Positions 8,022 through 15,580 of a DNA stretch of 33,306 nucleotides are shown in pieces. The notes below the pieces were generated by a model. That model saw only the letters and a program-made list of their open reading frames with translations. It did no database searches and was not told where the DNA came from. The DNA is taken from assembly GCA_003231975.1 (NCBI GenBank), contig QIKW01000163.1:1-33306 (forward strand), read 5' to 3'. The DNA is from Acidimicrobiia bacterium (GTDB lineage: Bacteria > Actinomycetota > Acidimicrobiia > Acidimicrobiales > SZUA-35). The position numbers were made by a program, and so were the translations under genes. Position 1 is the first letter of the stretch; each line of letters begins with the position of its first letter.

Positions 8022-9251
8022 TCAGCCGCAGCCAAGGCCGAGGTCGATGCAGACCTGCTTGGCCACCTGGAACTCTTCGTCGGTTTCGGCAAAGGTGTGG
8101 GTTCCGTCGGCATTGGTGAGCACGTAGTAGATGAAGTCGCTATGAGCGGGCTGAATGGCGGCCTGCAGCGAGGCCCGGCTGGGCGAGTTGATGGGGGTTG
8201 GCGGCAGGCCGATTCTTTCCCGGCAGGAGTAAGGGTTCTCGGAATCGAAAAGCACCTCATTTGTGAGCACGGAGGGATCGCGGGTTTCCTGGCCGTAGAG
8301 GCAGGTGGCATCGATGCCAAGCGGGATCTGTTCGCGCAACCGGTTGTAGATGACAGAGGCAACCAAGGTTCGCTCTTCGGGGATTCGGGTTTCGGCCTCG
8401 ATAAGGGAGGCGACGATCACAACCTCATAAGCCGAGAGGTTCACGAAGTTCTCAGATGCGCCAAAGCCCAGCTCTCCTGTTACCTCGCTGAACTCATCCG
8501 ACATTTTCTGCAACACCTCAAGGGCGGTGGCATCAGCAGCTACCTCGTAGGTGTCCGGAAACAGCAAACCCTCCCAGCTGGAAAGACCAGGAGGCCGATA
8601 GCGGGGGGCGATCCGTTGGGCGTTGAGAACAGCCCGCAGCTGGCCGACGGTAACGCTGTCCAGCTGGTTGGCGATGATCGGCAGCATCTCGTCAACCCAT
8701 AGCCCCTCTCGCACCTGGAACCGGGCGAACACTTGGGGTTTGGGGCCGCCGTTGAGGGTGTCGATCGCTTCCTGGGCACTTGAATTCAGAGGAATCTGAT
8801 ACTCGCCTGCCTGAAAGTTCTCTTCACCTTCCCAGCGGGCGTAGTAGCGGAAGAAAGTGCTGTTCGGCACGATCCCTTCAGCCTGAAGGATTCCCCCGAT
8901 ATCCGCCGTTGTGGCCCCAATCGGCACAATCACAGTGATGGCCTCCCCCGGCTCGCCTGCCGGGTCAAGTTGGCGATCGAACCAGCCTTTGACACCGCGG
9001 AATCCAATGAGGCCGACATAACCAATGAGCGCGACCGCAGCAACTGCCCTGAGCAATCTGAACCAGGCGGGGCGCACCCTCACAAAGTTGGCGTCCTCCT
9101 CCCATTCGAGGGGTGCATCTTCGGCCGAGCGCTTTGATTCTTCGGCCACCTTGTCGGCGTGGATGACCGTGCCGGGCCGATAGCCGTCGTTGGATTCCGG
9201 GGAATCCTGATCGAAGAAGCTCACTCTGGACATGTTAGGGCGTCGAGCCAC
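8022..9251 (-). CDS. mltG: endolytic peptidoglycan transglycosylase MltG
   Basis: MltG (YceG family) cuts nascent glycan strands in the membrane-proximal zone and sets their length. The 409-residue protein has a charged cytoplasmic N-terminal part (about 1-62), one membrane segment at about 66-84, and an external YceG domain. The catalytic glutamate is Glu285 in ASLIEAET, followed by the family motifs VASVIYNRL and TPINSPSRASLQAAIQPA. The cytoplasmic extension of about 60 residues is longer than in E. coli, as is common in actinobacteria. The first start is GTG at 9251; an ATG at 9233 is an equally good choice. Either lies inside the 3' end of ruvX (30- or 13-base overlap). It follows ruvX and precedes aroE in the conserved actinobacterial order. 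Confidence 0.94.
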   Translation of the reverse strand: MARRPNMSRVSFFDQDSPESNDGYRPGTVIHADKVAEESKRSAEDAPLEWEEDANFVRVRPAWFRLLRAVAAVALIGYVGLIGFRGVKGWFDRQLDPAGEPGEAITVIVPIGATTADIGGILQAEGIVPNSTFFRYYARWEGEENFQAGEYQIPLNSSAQEAIDTLNGGPKPQVFARFQVREGLWVDEMLPIIANQLDSVTVGQLRAVLNAQRIAPRYRPPGLSSWEGLLFPDTYEVAADATALEVLQKMSDEFSEVTGELGFGASENFVNLSAYEVVIVASLIEAETRIPEERTLVASVIYNRLREQIPLGIDATCLYGQETRDPSVLTNEVLFDSENPYSCRERIGLPPTPINSPSRASLQAAIQPAHSDFIYYVLTNADGTHTFAETDEEFQVAKQVCIDLGLGCG

Positions 9252-9649
9252 CCCTGGAGGAGCACTGCTGCGGCAACCTGGTCAACAACGTCACGCTTCT
9301 TGGTGCCCTTTGTGCCGCCCCGGCGCAGGGACTGCTCTGCTGTGACCGACGTGAACCGCTCGTCCTGTTCAACCACCGGCACGCTCAGTCGCTTACGGAG
9401 GCCTCGTAGCTCGGACCGAATTGCCCTGGCCGCTGGACCTTCACTTCCGTCCAAAGAGAACGGGATACCGACAACAACCACTGATGCTTCGATCTCGGTG
9501 ACGATCTCGTTAATCCGGCCGTGCTCTACCAGTTGGTCGCCAACCCGCTTGATGGTTTCGAATGGCGTGGCCAACACCCTTTTGCTGTCGCTGACTGCGA
9601 TGCCGATTCGACGAGAGCCGAAGTCGACCCCGACCGCCCGCCCGCTCAT
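9221..9649 (-). CDS. ruvX: RuvX/YqgF RNase H-like nuclease
   Basis: The 142-residue protein has the RNase H fold of the YqgF family, which is linked to pre-16S rRNA 5' end processing and was originally proposed as a Holliday junction resolvase. Motifs are AVGVDFGSRRIGIAVSD at the N-terminus with the first catalytic Asp, VVVGIPFSLDGSEG, VVEQDERFTSVTAEQ with the acidic Glu/Asp pair, and KKRDVVDQVAAAVLLQGWL at the C-terminus carrying the last Asp. The ATG overlaps the alaS stop codon by one base (TGATG), so translation is likely coupled to alaS. Confidence 0.93.
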   Translation of the reverse strand: MSGRAVGVDFGSRRIGIAVSDSKRVLATPFETIKRVGDQLVEHGRINEIVTEIEASVVVVGIPFSLDGSEGPAARAIRSELRGLRKRLSVPVVEQDERFTSVTAEQSLRRGGTKGTKKRDVVDQVAAAVLLQGWLDALTCPE

Positions 9650-12231
9650 CAGAGAATGCCCGCGGCCCGCCGGGCCAGCTCCAAACCGTTGTCGATTCCC
9701 TCAGGGTCCTTGCCTCCGGCCATTGCAAGCTCGGCCCCTTTGCCGCCGCCACCCTTGATTGACTTGGCCGCATCGGCGATCAGGTCGCCCGCGCTCAGCT
9801 GAGCTTCCGAACTGGCAGCAGCCACCAGAGCCGCGCCGCCACCCGTTGGGGCTCCACCAAGCACGACAGCCCGAATACCCTGGCAGTTTCGAATGGCAAC
9901 TGCCAGGTCCTTCAGCTCGTCTCGACCAAGTCCATCAACCCTGGCAATCACCACACCGTCAACTGCCGCGCTGGCCAGTTCGCCAGCTTGGCCGGTAGCC
10001 AGCCGACGCTTCAGCTCGGCCACCTCGGTTCGAAGATCCTTCACCTCGGCTAGCCGCTTGGCCACACCATCGACGACGCTTCCCTTCGGCACATTCATGG
10101 CCAACGCGGCGGCCTCGATCGTGTTGTCGGCCTCTCGCAAAAGCGAGATGGCACCGTCGCCGGTTACAGCCTCGACCCGGCGCAGGTTGGATCCGATCGA
10201 GCTTTCACTGACAATTTTCAGCAATCCAATTTGGCCAAGCGCCCCAACATGAGTGCCACCACAGAACTCGAGCGAGGGGCCGGCCCGCAGCACTCGAACA
10301 CGTTCGCCATATTTGTCGCCAAAGAAGGCAATGGCCCCCATTTCTTCGGCTTCGGCCTTTGTGACCTCAGGGTGTTCGGTTGGAGCGTTGGCCAGTATCT
10401 CCGCGTTCACCAGGTCCTCGATCTGGACAATCTGGGCCTCGGTTACCGGTTCGAAATGAGAAAAGTCGAAGCGGAGCCGGTCTGGGGCAACCAGCGAACC
10501 CTGCTGTTTGACCTGATTACCCAGCACTTCTCTGAGCGCCCAGTGAAGGATGTGAGTGCCGGTGTGGTTGCGACGAATGCCGTTTCTGCGGGCAACGTCA
10601 ATTGTGGCCTCGCACCCCTGGCCAGCAAGAATCTGGCCGTCTGTGATGCGGACCACGTGACGGTGAACGCCGGGAACAGCCGCAACGGTGTCGAGCACCT
10701 CGGCCGAGCCGGTGTCGGTTGTGATGGTGCCGGTGTCTCCAACCTGGCCGCCGGACTCGGCATAAAAAGGCGAGCGGTCCAGGAAGATACTGACCGTGTC
10801 TGTTCCCTGGCCGGTAACCAGCAGAACGTTGGCCCTCACGTCGCTCAGTTCGTCTCGGCCAACAAATTCGGTGAGGCCAGAAGTGTCGAGCATCACCTGA
10901 ACCTGTTCGATGTCGCCAGCTTGCACCACGCCCTTGCGGTTCTCCTTAGCCCGCTTGCGTTGGGCTGCCATGTCGACCTCGAAGCCGGCGCGGTCAACAG
11001 TGAAGCCACGTTCCTTAACGACCTCCTCTGTCACCTCGAATGGGAATCCATAGGTGTCGTGCAGCAAGAACGCAGCCGAGCCAGGCAGTTGCCCGCCTTC
11101 TGGCACATCGGTTAGCTGCTCGTCGAGGATCTTCAGCCCCTTGGCCAAGGTGCGGCGAAACTGGGTTTCCTCTCGTTCTACAACTGAGCGAACCAGCTGG
11201 TGGGTGGTGTCCAACTGCGGATAGTCCGCCGCCATGATCTGCACCACGGTGTCTACCAAAGACGGGGTAACGAGGTCTCTGACACCAAGGAGATAAGCGA
11301 AACGAACGGCCCGCCGCATGATGCGCCGCAACACATAACCCCTGTCTTCGTTGCTTGGAAACACACCGTCTGAGATCAGAAACGTCATCGTGCGGGCGTG
11401 CTCGGCCAGCACCCGAAGGGCCAGATCGCTGTTCTCGTCTGCCCCCAACGTGTAGCCGGTTACCTCCTCGGCCGCTTCCACCAACGTGACCATTTCGTCT
11501 ATCTCAAAGATCGAGTCCTTCCCCTGCAGCACCGACAGGATGCGTTCAAGGCCGGCCCCTGTGTCGATCGAGGGTTTCGGCAACGGCGTGCTGACACCGG
11601 CCTCATCGGTTTCAAACTGCATGAACACGAGGTTCCAGATCTCAACGTAACGTTCGTCGGCCTCGGGGTTCGCCGGGCCACCTTCGGGGCCGTACTTTGG
11701 GCCCTTGTCCCAGAAGATCTCAGAGCAAGGGCCGTTCGGGCCGGTGTCGGCCATTCGCCACCAGTTGTCTTCGTCTAGCCGCTGAATCCGTTCGCGCGGC
11801 ACCCCTACTGTTTCGGCCCAGATCTCCTCGGCCTCGTCGTCGCTGAGGTGCACGGTAACCCAAAGACGCTTGGGGTCTAGCCCAAGAACCTCGGTGAAGA
11901 ACTCCCAGGCCTGAGGAATGGCCTGCTCTTTGAAGTAGTCGCCGAAACTGAAGTTCCCCATCATTTCGAAGAAGGTGAGATGGCGGGCAGTGCGCCCAAC
12001 CTCGTCGAGGTCGTTGTGTTTGCCGCCAGCCCGAACACATTTCTGAACACTGACTGCACGTGGATGGGGCGGCCGCTCCTCGCCGACAAAGTACGGCTTG
12101 AACGGCACCATCCCGGAGTTAACAAACAGCAGCGTTTGATCGTGCGGGATCAGGCTGGCTGACGGGATCAGCTGATGATCACGGCTGGTAAAGAACTCAA
12201 TGAAGACCTGGCGCAGTTCGTTCGCTCTCAT
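9649..12231 (-). CDS. alaS: alanyl-tRNA synthetase
   Basis: AlaRS charges tRNA-Ala. At about 860 residues it is full length and carries the class II catalytic domain at the N-terminus (LLFVNSGMVPFKPYF, then RTARHLTFFEMMGNFSFGDYF within residues about 60-100), the tRNA-recognition helical region, the editing domain with RRNHTGTHILHWALR and the matching CGGTHV, and the C-Ala domain ending in GGGGKGAELAMAGG. The editing His/Cys residues that clear Ser- and Gly-tRNA-Ala are present. I chose the ATG at 12231 (MRANELRQVF), which matches the family N-terminus. A second in-frame ATG lies at 12246 because the start region is a perfect 15-base tandem duplication. No clear Shine-Dalgarno precedes either. 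It is followed by ruvX with a 1-base overlap. Confidence 0.96.
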   Translation of the reverse strand: MRANELRQVFIEFFTSRDHQLIPSASLIPHDQTLLFVNSGMVPFKPYFVGEERPPHPRAVSVQKCVRAGGKHNDLDEVGRTARHLTFFEMMGNFSFGDYFKEQAIPQAWEFFTEVLGLDPKRLWVTVHLSDDEAEEIWAETVGVPRERIQRLDEDNWWRMADTGPNGPCSEIFWDKGPKYGPEGGPANPEADERYVEIWNLVFMQFETDEAGVSTPLPKPSIDTGAGLERILSVLQGKDSIFEIDEMVTLVEAAEEVTGYTLGADENSDLALRVLAEHARTMTFLISDGVFPSNEDRGYVLRRIMRRAVRFAYLLGVRDLVTPSLVDTVVQIMAADYPQLDTTHQLVRSVVEREETQFRRTLAKGLKILDEQLTDVPEGGQLPGSAAFLLHDTYGFPFEVTEEVVKERGFTVDRAGFEVDMAAQRKRAKENRKGVVQAGDIEQVQVMLDTSGLTEFVGRDELSDVRANVLLVTGQGTDTVSIFLDRSPFYAESGGQVGDTGTITTDTGSAEVLDTVAAVPGVHRHVVRITDGQILAGQGCEATIDVARRNGIRRNHTGTHILHWALREVLGNQVKQQGSLVAPDRLRFDFSHFEPVTEAQIVQIEDLVNAEILANAPTEHPEVTKAEAEEMGAIAFFGDKYGERVRVLRAGPSLEFCGGTHVGALGQIGLLKIVSESSIGSNLRRVEAVTGDGAISLLREADNTIEAAALAMNVPKGSVVDGVAKRLAEVKDLRTEVAELKRRLATGQAGELASAAVDGVVIARVDGLGRDELKDLAVAIRNCQGIRAVVLGGAPTGGGAALVAAASSEAQLSAGDLIADAAKSIKGGGGKGAELAMAGGKDPEGIDNGLELARRAAGIL

Positions 12232-12250
12232 AGATTTCGCTCTCATAGAT
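12221..12250 (-). repeat. 15-base tandem duplication spanning the alaS start codon
   Basis: Two perfect 15-base units (12221-12235 and 12236-12250), ATCTATGAGAGCGAA on the minus strand, lie head to tail. Each contains an ATG in the alaS frame, so the gene can begin MRAKSMRANEL or MRANEL. Because 15 is divisible by three, the duplication keeps both starts in frame. Confidence 0.95.
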
Positions 12251-12260
12251 GGAGCGGACC

Positions 12261-12875
12261 CTAGCGGCCAAAGCGGGGCCGATCCCAAGCCTTTTCGGGC
12301 CTTCTGTAACTGCGCTGCATTCGGGGCACTTCGGGAGCTGGGGGCGGGCGACGGAAGCGACGACGCCCCGGGTTGACCGCGGTTTGGACCATTGGAAGTG
12401 GCTGGGCTTCGACGTCTCGACGATCAAGCAGGGTCTCAAGACCAGCCTCGTCGCCGTCGACGTGACGGGCATAGTCAGATGCCAGCTCCTTACGGGCCGC
12501 TTCGGTTTCGTCCTGCCAAGCACGTTTGGCCGCGGCCGCTCTGGCTCCGAACCGCTGCTTGGTGCTTGGCACCAAGTGAGCCGCGGCCGAGCCGGACTTA
12601 GCCACTGCCGCGCTAGTTCTGGCGGCAACAGACCCCCCACGCACGGCAAGCATCCCGGTTCGTTTGGCAGCACGACCCGCCACTGCGGCGGTGCCACCGA
12701 CGCGCAGAACATCGCCCGGCAACGCATTCGCCAACTTTGCAACCGATTGGGGAAGCCGATCTTCAAGCTCGGTGGCCGCCTGGTTGACAGAATTGCCGAG
12801 ACCTCGGCGGGCCAGCCATTTGGCTCCTGCCCCTAGCAGAACCCACCGGAAGCGCCGTAACAAGAATGCGATCAT
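12261..12875 (-). CDS. basic conserved protein of unknown function upstream of alaS
   Basis: I do not recognise this 204-residue protein from its sequence. It starts with a short hydrophobic segment within IAFLLRRFRWVLLGAGAKWL, possibly a membrane anchor or peripheral helix. An alanine- and basic-rich middle of helical character follows (about 70-135), and the C-terminus is strongly basic and proline-rich (GRRRFRRPPPAPE). In Streptomyces and relatives the gene between the DUF948 gene and alaS is likewise a small membrane-anchored protein of unknown function (DUF6167-like by position), so this may be its counterpart; the similarity is positional. It lies 6 bases after the DUF948 gene and ends 29 bases before the alaS ATG, so all three are probably one transcript. 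Confidence 0.8.
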   Translation of the reverse strand: MIAFLLRRFRWVLLGAGAKWLARRGLGNSVNQAATELEDRLPQSVAKLANALPGDVLRVGGTAAVAGRAAKRTGMLAVRGGSVAARTSAAVAKSGSAAAHLVPSTKQRFGARAAAAKRAWQDETEAARKELASDYARHVDGDEAGLETLLDRRDVEAQPLPMVQTAVNPGRRRFRRPPPAPEVPRMQRSYRRPEKAWDRPRFGR

Positions 12876-12881
12876 CGGGCC

Positions 12882-13283
12882 CTATCCGGCTGCCTTCTCG
12901 GCCAGTTTGTCTGACTTGCGGCGCTTTCTGCGAGCCCCGAGCCAACCGCGGGCAACCTTGCTTGACCCAGATGCGATGGCCAGGGAGCGAATCACCGGAT
13001 CTTGCACGGCCTCATGGGTTCGGCGGGAAGTCTCGCTTATGTAGGTGGTTGCCTGATCGGCTCTGTCAAGCACCTGATCCACCTTGTCAAGCTCTGCATC
13101 AGCATCTGATACCAGTTGGCGCAGTTCACGAAAGGCGCTGATTCCTTCGTCTCGCAGTTGGTGAGCGGTGTCTTCCATTTTGGCCATGGTGCGGTTCAAG
13201 TTGTTGACCGCCATTACAAGCACAACCGCTATTACAACAACGGCCATTGCAACCACAACGGCGGCGAACTCAGCGATGGTCAT
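12882..13283 (-). CDS. DUF948 family small membrane protein
   Basis: The 133-residue protein has one N-terminal membrane segment at about 5-26 (AAVVVAMAVVVIAVVLVMAV). A helical, heptad-like stretch follows (NRTMAKMEDTAHQLRDEG ... ELDKVDQVLDRADQATTYI). The tail is very basic (ARRKRRKSDKLAEKAAG). This is the layout of DUF948 proteins, which occur next to rarA and alaS in most actinobacteria. No biochemical function is established. The ATG overlaps the rarA stop by 4 bases, so it is translationally coupled to rarA. Confidence 0.85.
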   Translation of the reverse strand: MTIAEFAAVVVAMAVVVIAVVLVMAVNNLNRTMAKMEDTAHQLRDEGISAFRELRQLVSDADAELDKVDQVLDRADQATTYISETSRRTHEAVQDPVIRSLAIASGSSKVARGWLGARRKRRKSDKLAEKAAG

Positions 13284-14641
13284 GGCTGCTCACGATAGCG
13301 GGCCTCATAGCCACGATTGGTTGGGCGGTAGTAGCGACGTTGAAGCGCCTCATCTGGCAGGTACTGCTGATCAACCACGGCATCCTCGTGATTGTGGGGA
13401 TAGACGTAGCCCTCACCATGGCCTAGCGACTTGGCCCCTTTGTAATGAGAGTCTCTGAGATGGACCGGAACCTCGCCCGCCGAAAGCTCCTGAACGTCAG
13501 CTCGGGCTTCTGCGATTGCCAGCGTTGCCGAATTGGACTTGGGAGCTGTTGCCAGATGAATGACAGCCTGCGACAGGGTTAGCTGGGCCTCGGGCAGACC
13601 AACAAACTCAACTGCGCGAGCGGCAGCGTCGGCGATCAGCAAGCTCATCGGATCAGCCATTCCAACATCCTCAGAGGCAAGGATCACAAGGCGGCGGGCG
13701 ATGAAGCGGGCGTCCTCACCTGCCTCCAACATTCGGGCCAACCAGTAAACCCCGGCGTCGGGGTCGCTGCCCCGAATGCTCTTGATGAACGCACTGATCA
13801 CGTCGTAGTGCTCGTCACGGCCGTATCGCAGGGCCTTCAGATCGGTTGCCGACTCTGCATGGAAGAGCTCAACCCGAACCGGGGCGGTGTCGTCGTTGTC
13901 GGGTTGGCTTGAGGCATCTGCCCCGGCCAGCGCAACCGCAACCTCAAGTGTGGTGAGAGCCTGCCTTCCATCGCCTGCTGCTCGCCCTGCTAAATAGGCC
14001 ACAGCCTCATCGGACGCGGTGGCTCGTTCGGCTTTGAGACCGCGCCTCACCAGCTCACCAAGATCGTCTTCGGACAACATTTCCAACCGGAACAGGGTTG
14101 ACCTGCTCCGTAGGGGCGGGTTCACCTCGAAGAAGGGGTTCTCTGTGGTTGCACCTATCAACGTAAGCACGCCGGACTCAACCGCGGGAAGAAGCGCGTC
14201 CTGCTGGGCCTTGTTGAAACGGTGCACCTCGTCAAGGAACAGGATGGTTCCCTGACCATGGGCGCCAAGCCTTTCCTCGGCCTGCCGGATCACCTCGCGA
14301 ACATCCTTGACGGTTGCTGACACAGCCGACAGTTGCTCGAAGGCCTTGGCCGAAGCCGCTGCGATCAGGCGGGCCAGCGTAGTTTTGCCAGTGCCAGGAG
14401 GCCCCCAGAGAATGGCCGAAGAAAGTCGGTCTGCCTTTACCAGCTGCCGCAACGTGCCGGTTGGGCCAAGCAGATGCCTCTGGCCGACCACATCGTCAAG
14501 AGTTTCGGGCCGCAGCCTGGCGGCCAGCGGAGACCGCGCTTTCAGACGGACCGCAGCAGCAGCGGCGAAAAGATCATTCCCCACGAGCGCAGGGTACTCG
14601 GCGATTGCTGATCGATACGTGTCCCACATCTCAGACGCCAT
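13280..14641 (-). CDS. rarA: RarA/MgsA-type AAA+ replication recombination ATPase
   Basis: RarA (relative of eukaryotic WRNIP1) acts at stalled replication forks. The 453-residue protein has [23 protein letters not shown], then Walker [12 protein letters not shown], Walker [16 protein letters not shown], the sensor [11 protein letters not shown], the arginine-finger region [11 protein letters not shown], and a C-terminal tetramerisation domain with [21 protein letters not shown] and [18 protein letters not shown]. The family normally begins close to DLFAAAA (residue 23 here). I kept the ATG at 14641 because AGGAGG lies 11 bases before it; a GTG at 14584 is the alternative. The intergenic region before it is shared with the plus-strand gene at 14726. 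Confidence 0.94.
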   Translation of the reverse strand: MASEMWDTYRSAIAEYPALVGNDLFAAAAAVRLKARSPLAARLRPETLDDVVGQRHLLGPTGTLRQLVKADRLSSAILWGPPGTGKTTLARLIAAASAKAFEQLSAVSATVKDVREVIRQAEERLGAHGQGTILFLDEVHRFNKAQQDALLPAVESGVLTLIGATTENPFFEVNPPLRSRSTLFRLEMLSEDDLGELVRRGLKAERATASDEAVAYLAGRAAGDGRQALTTLEVAVALAGADASSQPDNDDTAPVRVELFHAESATDLKALRYGRDEHYDVISAFIKSIRGSDPDAGVYWLARMLEAGEDARFIARRLVILASEDVGMADPMSLLIADAAARAVEFVGLPEAQLTLSQAVIHLATAPKSNSATLAIAEARADVQELSAGEVPVHLRDSHYKGAKSLGHGEGYVYPHNHEDAVVDQQYLPDEALQRRYYRPTNRGYEARYREQP

Positions 14642-14678
14642 CCATCAGCAGCCTCCTACCCTGGCCTTGACCGGTTGG

Positions 14679-14684
14679 AAGGTA
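14679..14684 (-). promoter_or_regulatory. possible -10 box for rarA
   Basis: The minus strand reads TACCTT here, which would place transcription about 30 bases before the rarA ATG and leave a leader containing its AGGAGG site. No convincing -35 is visible, so this is tentative. The box shares the 84-base divergent region with the start of the plus-strand gene. Confidence 0.25.
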
Positions 14685-14710
14685 AACCTGTTCGGAGGGT
14701 CGACTGGCTG

Positions 14711-14716
14711 TAGGAT
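14711..14716 (+). promoter_or_regulatory. possible -10 box for the plus-strand membrane protein
   Basis: TAGGAT lies 9 bases before the ATG at 14726. Transcription from it would start only 2-3 bases before the gene, a near-leaderless arrangement. No Shine-Dalgarno is present in that space, which agrees with this reading. Confidence 0.35.
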
Positions 14717-14725
14717 CAACTGCCC

Positions 14726-15580
14726 ATGCAGGACGTAGTGGTTTATGGCCTTTACCTCTGGGTAGCAATCTCGGTTCTGGTTCTGGCGGCTCAGCTGATG
14801 AAACGCGCCCGCCAGAAGGGTCCGAGCAACCAGCGCAGTGAGCCCGAACCAGACAACCCTCCTTCGGCGAGGCACACGCCAGAGCCGGAGCAGGCTCCGT
14901 CGGCCCCAACCATCCCTGCTGCCCCAACTGTTTCGACCACGCCAGGCGTACCCAGTGCGCCCACTGTTTCTGCCGCCCCGGGCGTTACTGCACCCTCTAC
15001 CTCAGTTATTCCAGTTGCCCCAAGCGTCACGGTCTCACCGGGCGTGACTGTTCCGGCCCCACCAACAGTCCCCGCGGCGGCCAGCCCCACCCACGCTGAT
15101 CCGGCTCCGTCACCAACCAAATCGCCACCAACCAAATCGGTCCGCATGCCCTCGGTGGTGCCAGACTCGCTAACTGAAGCTGAAGCCGCGCCACCTCAAA
15201 GTGCCAGCCCCCCAGCTTCAGATCCAACCCCCCTGCCACCCCCCGGGCGATCGCTGGCCCAGGTACTGGCCGGGCTACAGCTTCCGTCGAACCTGTTACC
15301 TGCGATAGACCAAACTCGGCCACCAAGCAACCAGAGGGTAAGCCTTCTTACCAACACCGCCCCGCCAAGCGAGGTTGGAGGCGCCGTTGCCGACGAACTC
15401 GAACGCTTGGGATTCGTGTTGTCCGTAACAGCTGACGATCAGGCAACGGCCAGCCGAGGCGAAGACCTTCTTGGCCTCCACATCGTTCCTGAAGCCGTCA
15501 CTGATTTTGTTGAAGGCAAGCCGCGTTTTCCCGACGCTCCTGAGAACTCGGTGGCGGTTGACATCTGGCTCAAATCGTAG
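14726..15580 (+). CDS. single-pass membrane protein with proline-rich linker, unknown function
   Basis: I do not recognise this 284-residue protein. Residues about 6-23 form a membrane helix (YGLYLWVAISVLVLAAQL) followed at once by KRARQK, so the rest should lie in the cytoplasm. Residues about 35-175 are a Pro/Ala/Thr/Val-rich, low-complexity linker with degenerate PGV-T-AP-type repeats. Residues about 175-284 look like a small folded domain (SLAQVLAGLQLPSNLLPA ... VADELERLGFVLSVTADD ... SVAVDIWLKS). The gene is coding rather than a shadow: it has a clean membrane anchor and no better frame covers the region. It is divergent from rarA and its last 11 bases overlap the end of aspS. The plan resembles a membrane tether holding a small domain at a distance. 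No function can be assigned. Confidence 0.78.
   Translation: MQDVVVYGLYLWVAISVLVLAAQLMKRARQKGPSNQRSEPEPDNPPSARHTPEPEQAPSAPTIPAAPTVSTTPGVPSAPTVSAAPGVTAPSTSVIPVAPSVTVSPGVTVPAPPTVPAAASPTHADPAPSPTKSPPTKSVRMPSVVPDSLTEAEAAPPQSASPPASDPTPLPPPGRSLAQVLAGLQLPSNLLPAIDQTRPPSNQRVSLLTNTAPPSEVGGAVADELERLGFVLSVTADDQATASRGEDLLGLHIVPEAVTDFVEGKPRFPDAPENSVAVDIWLKS

Noticed and set aside
10231-11115. 294-codon open frame on the plus strand
   Set aside because: It lies wholly inside alaS, which is intact, and has no domain-like features.
12197-12766. 189-codon minus-strand frame overlapping the gene upstream of alaS
   Set aside because: It shares the region with the 204-residue conserved-position gene and the alaS start and lacks domain features. 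The other frame fits the rarA-DUF948-x-alaS layout with tight spacing.
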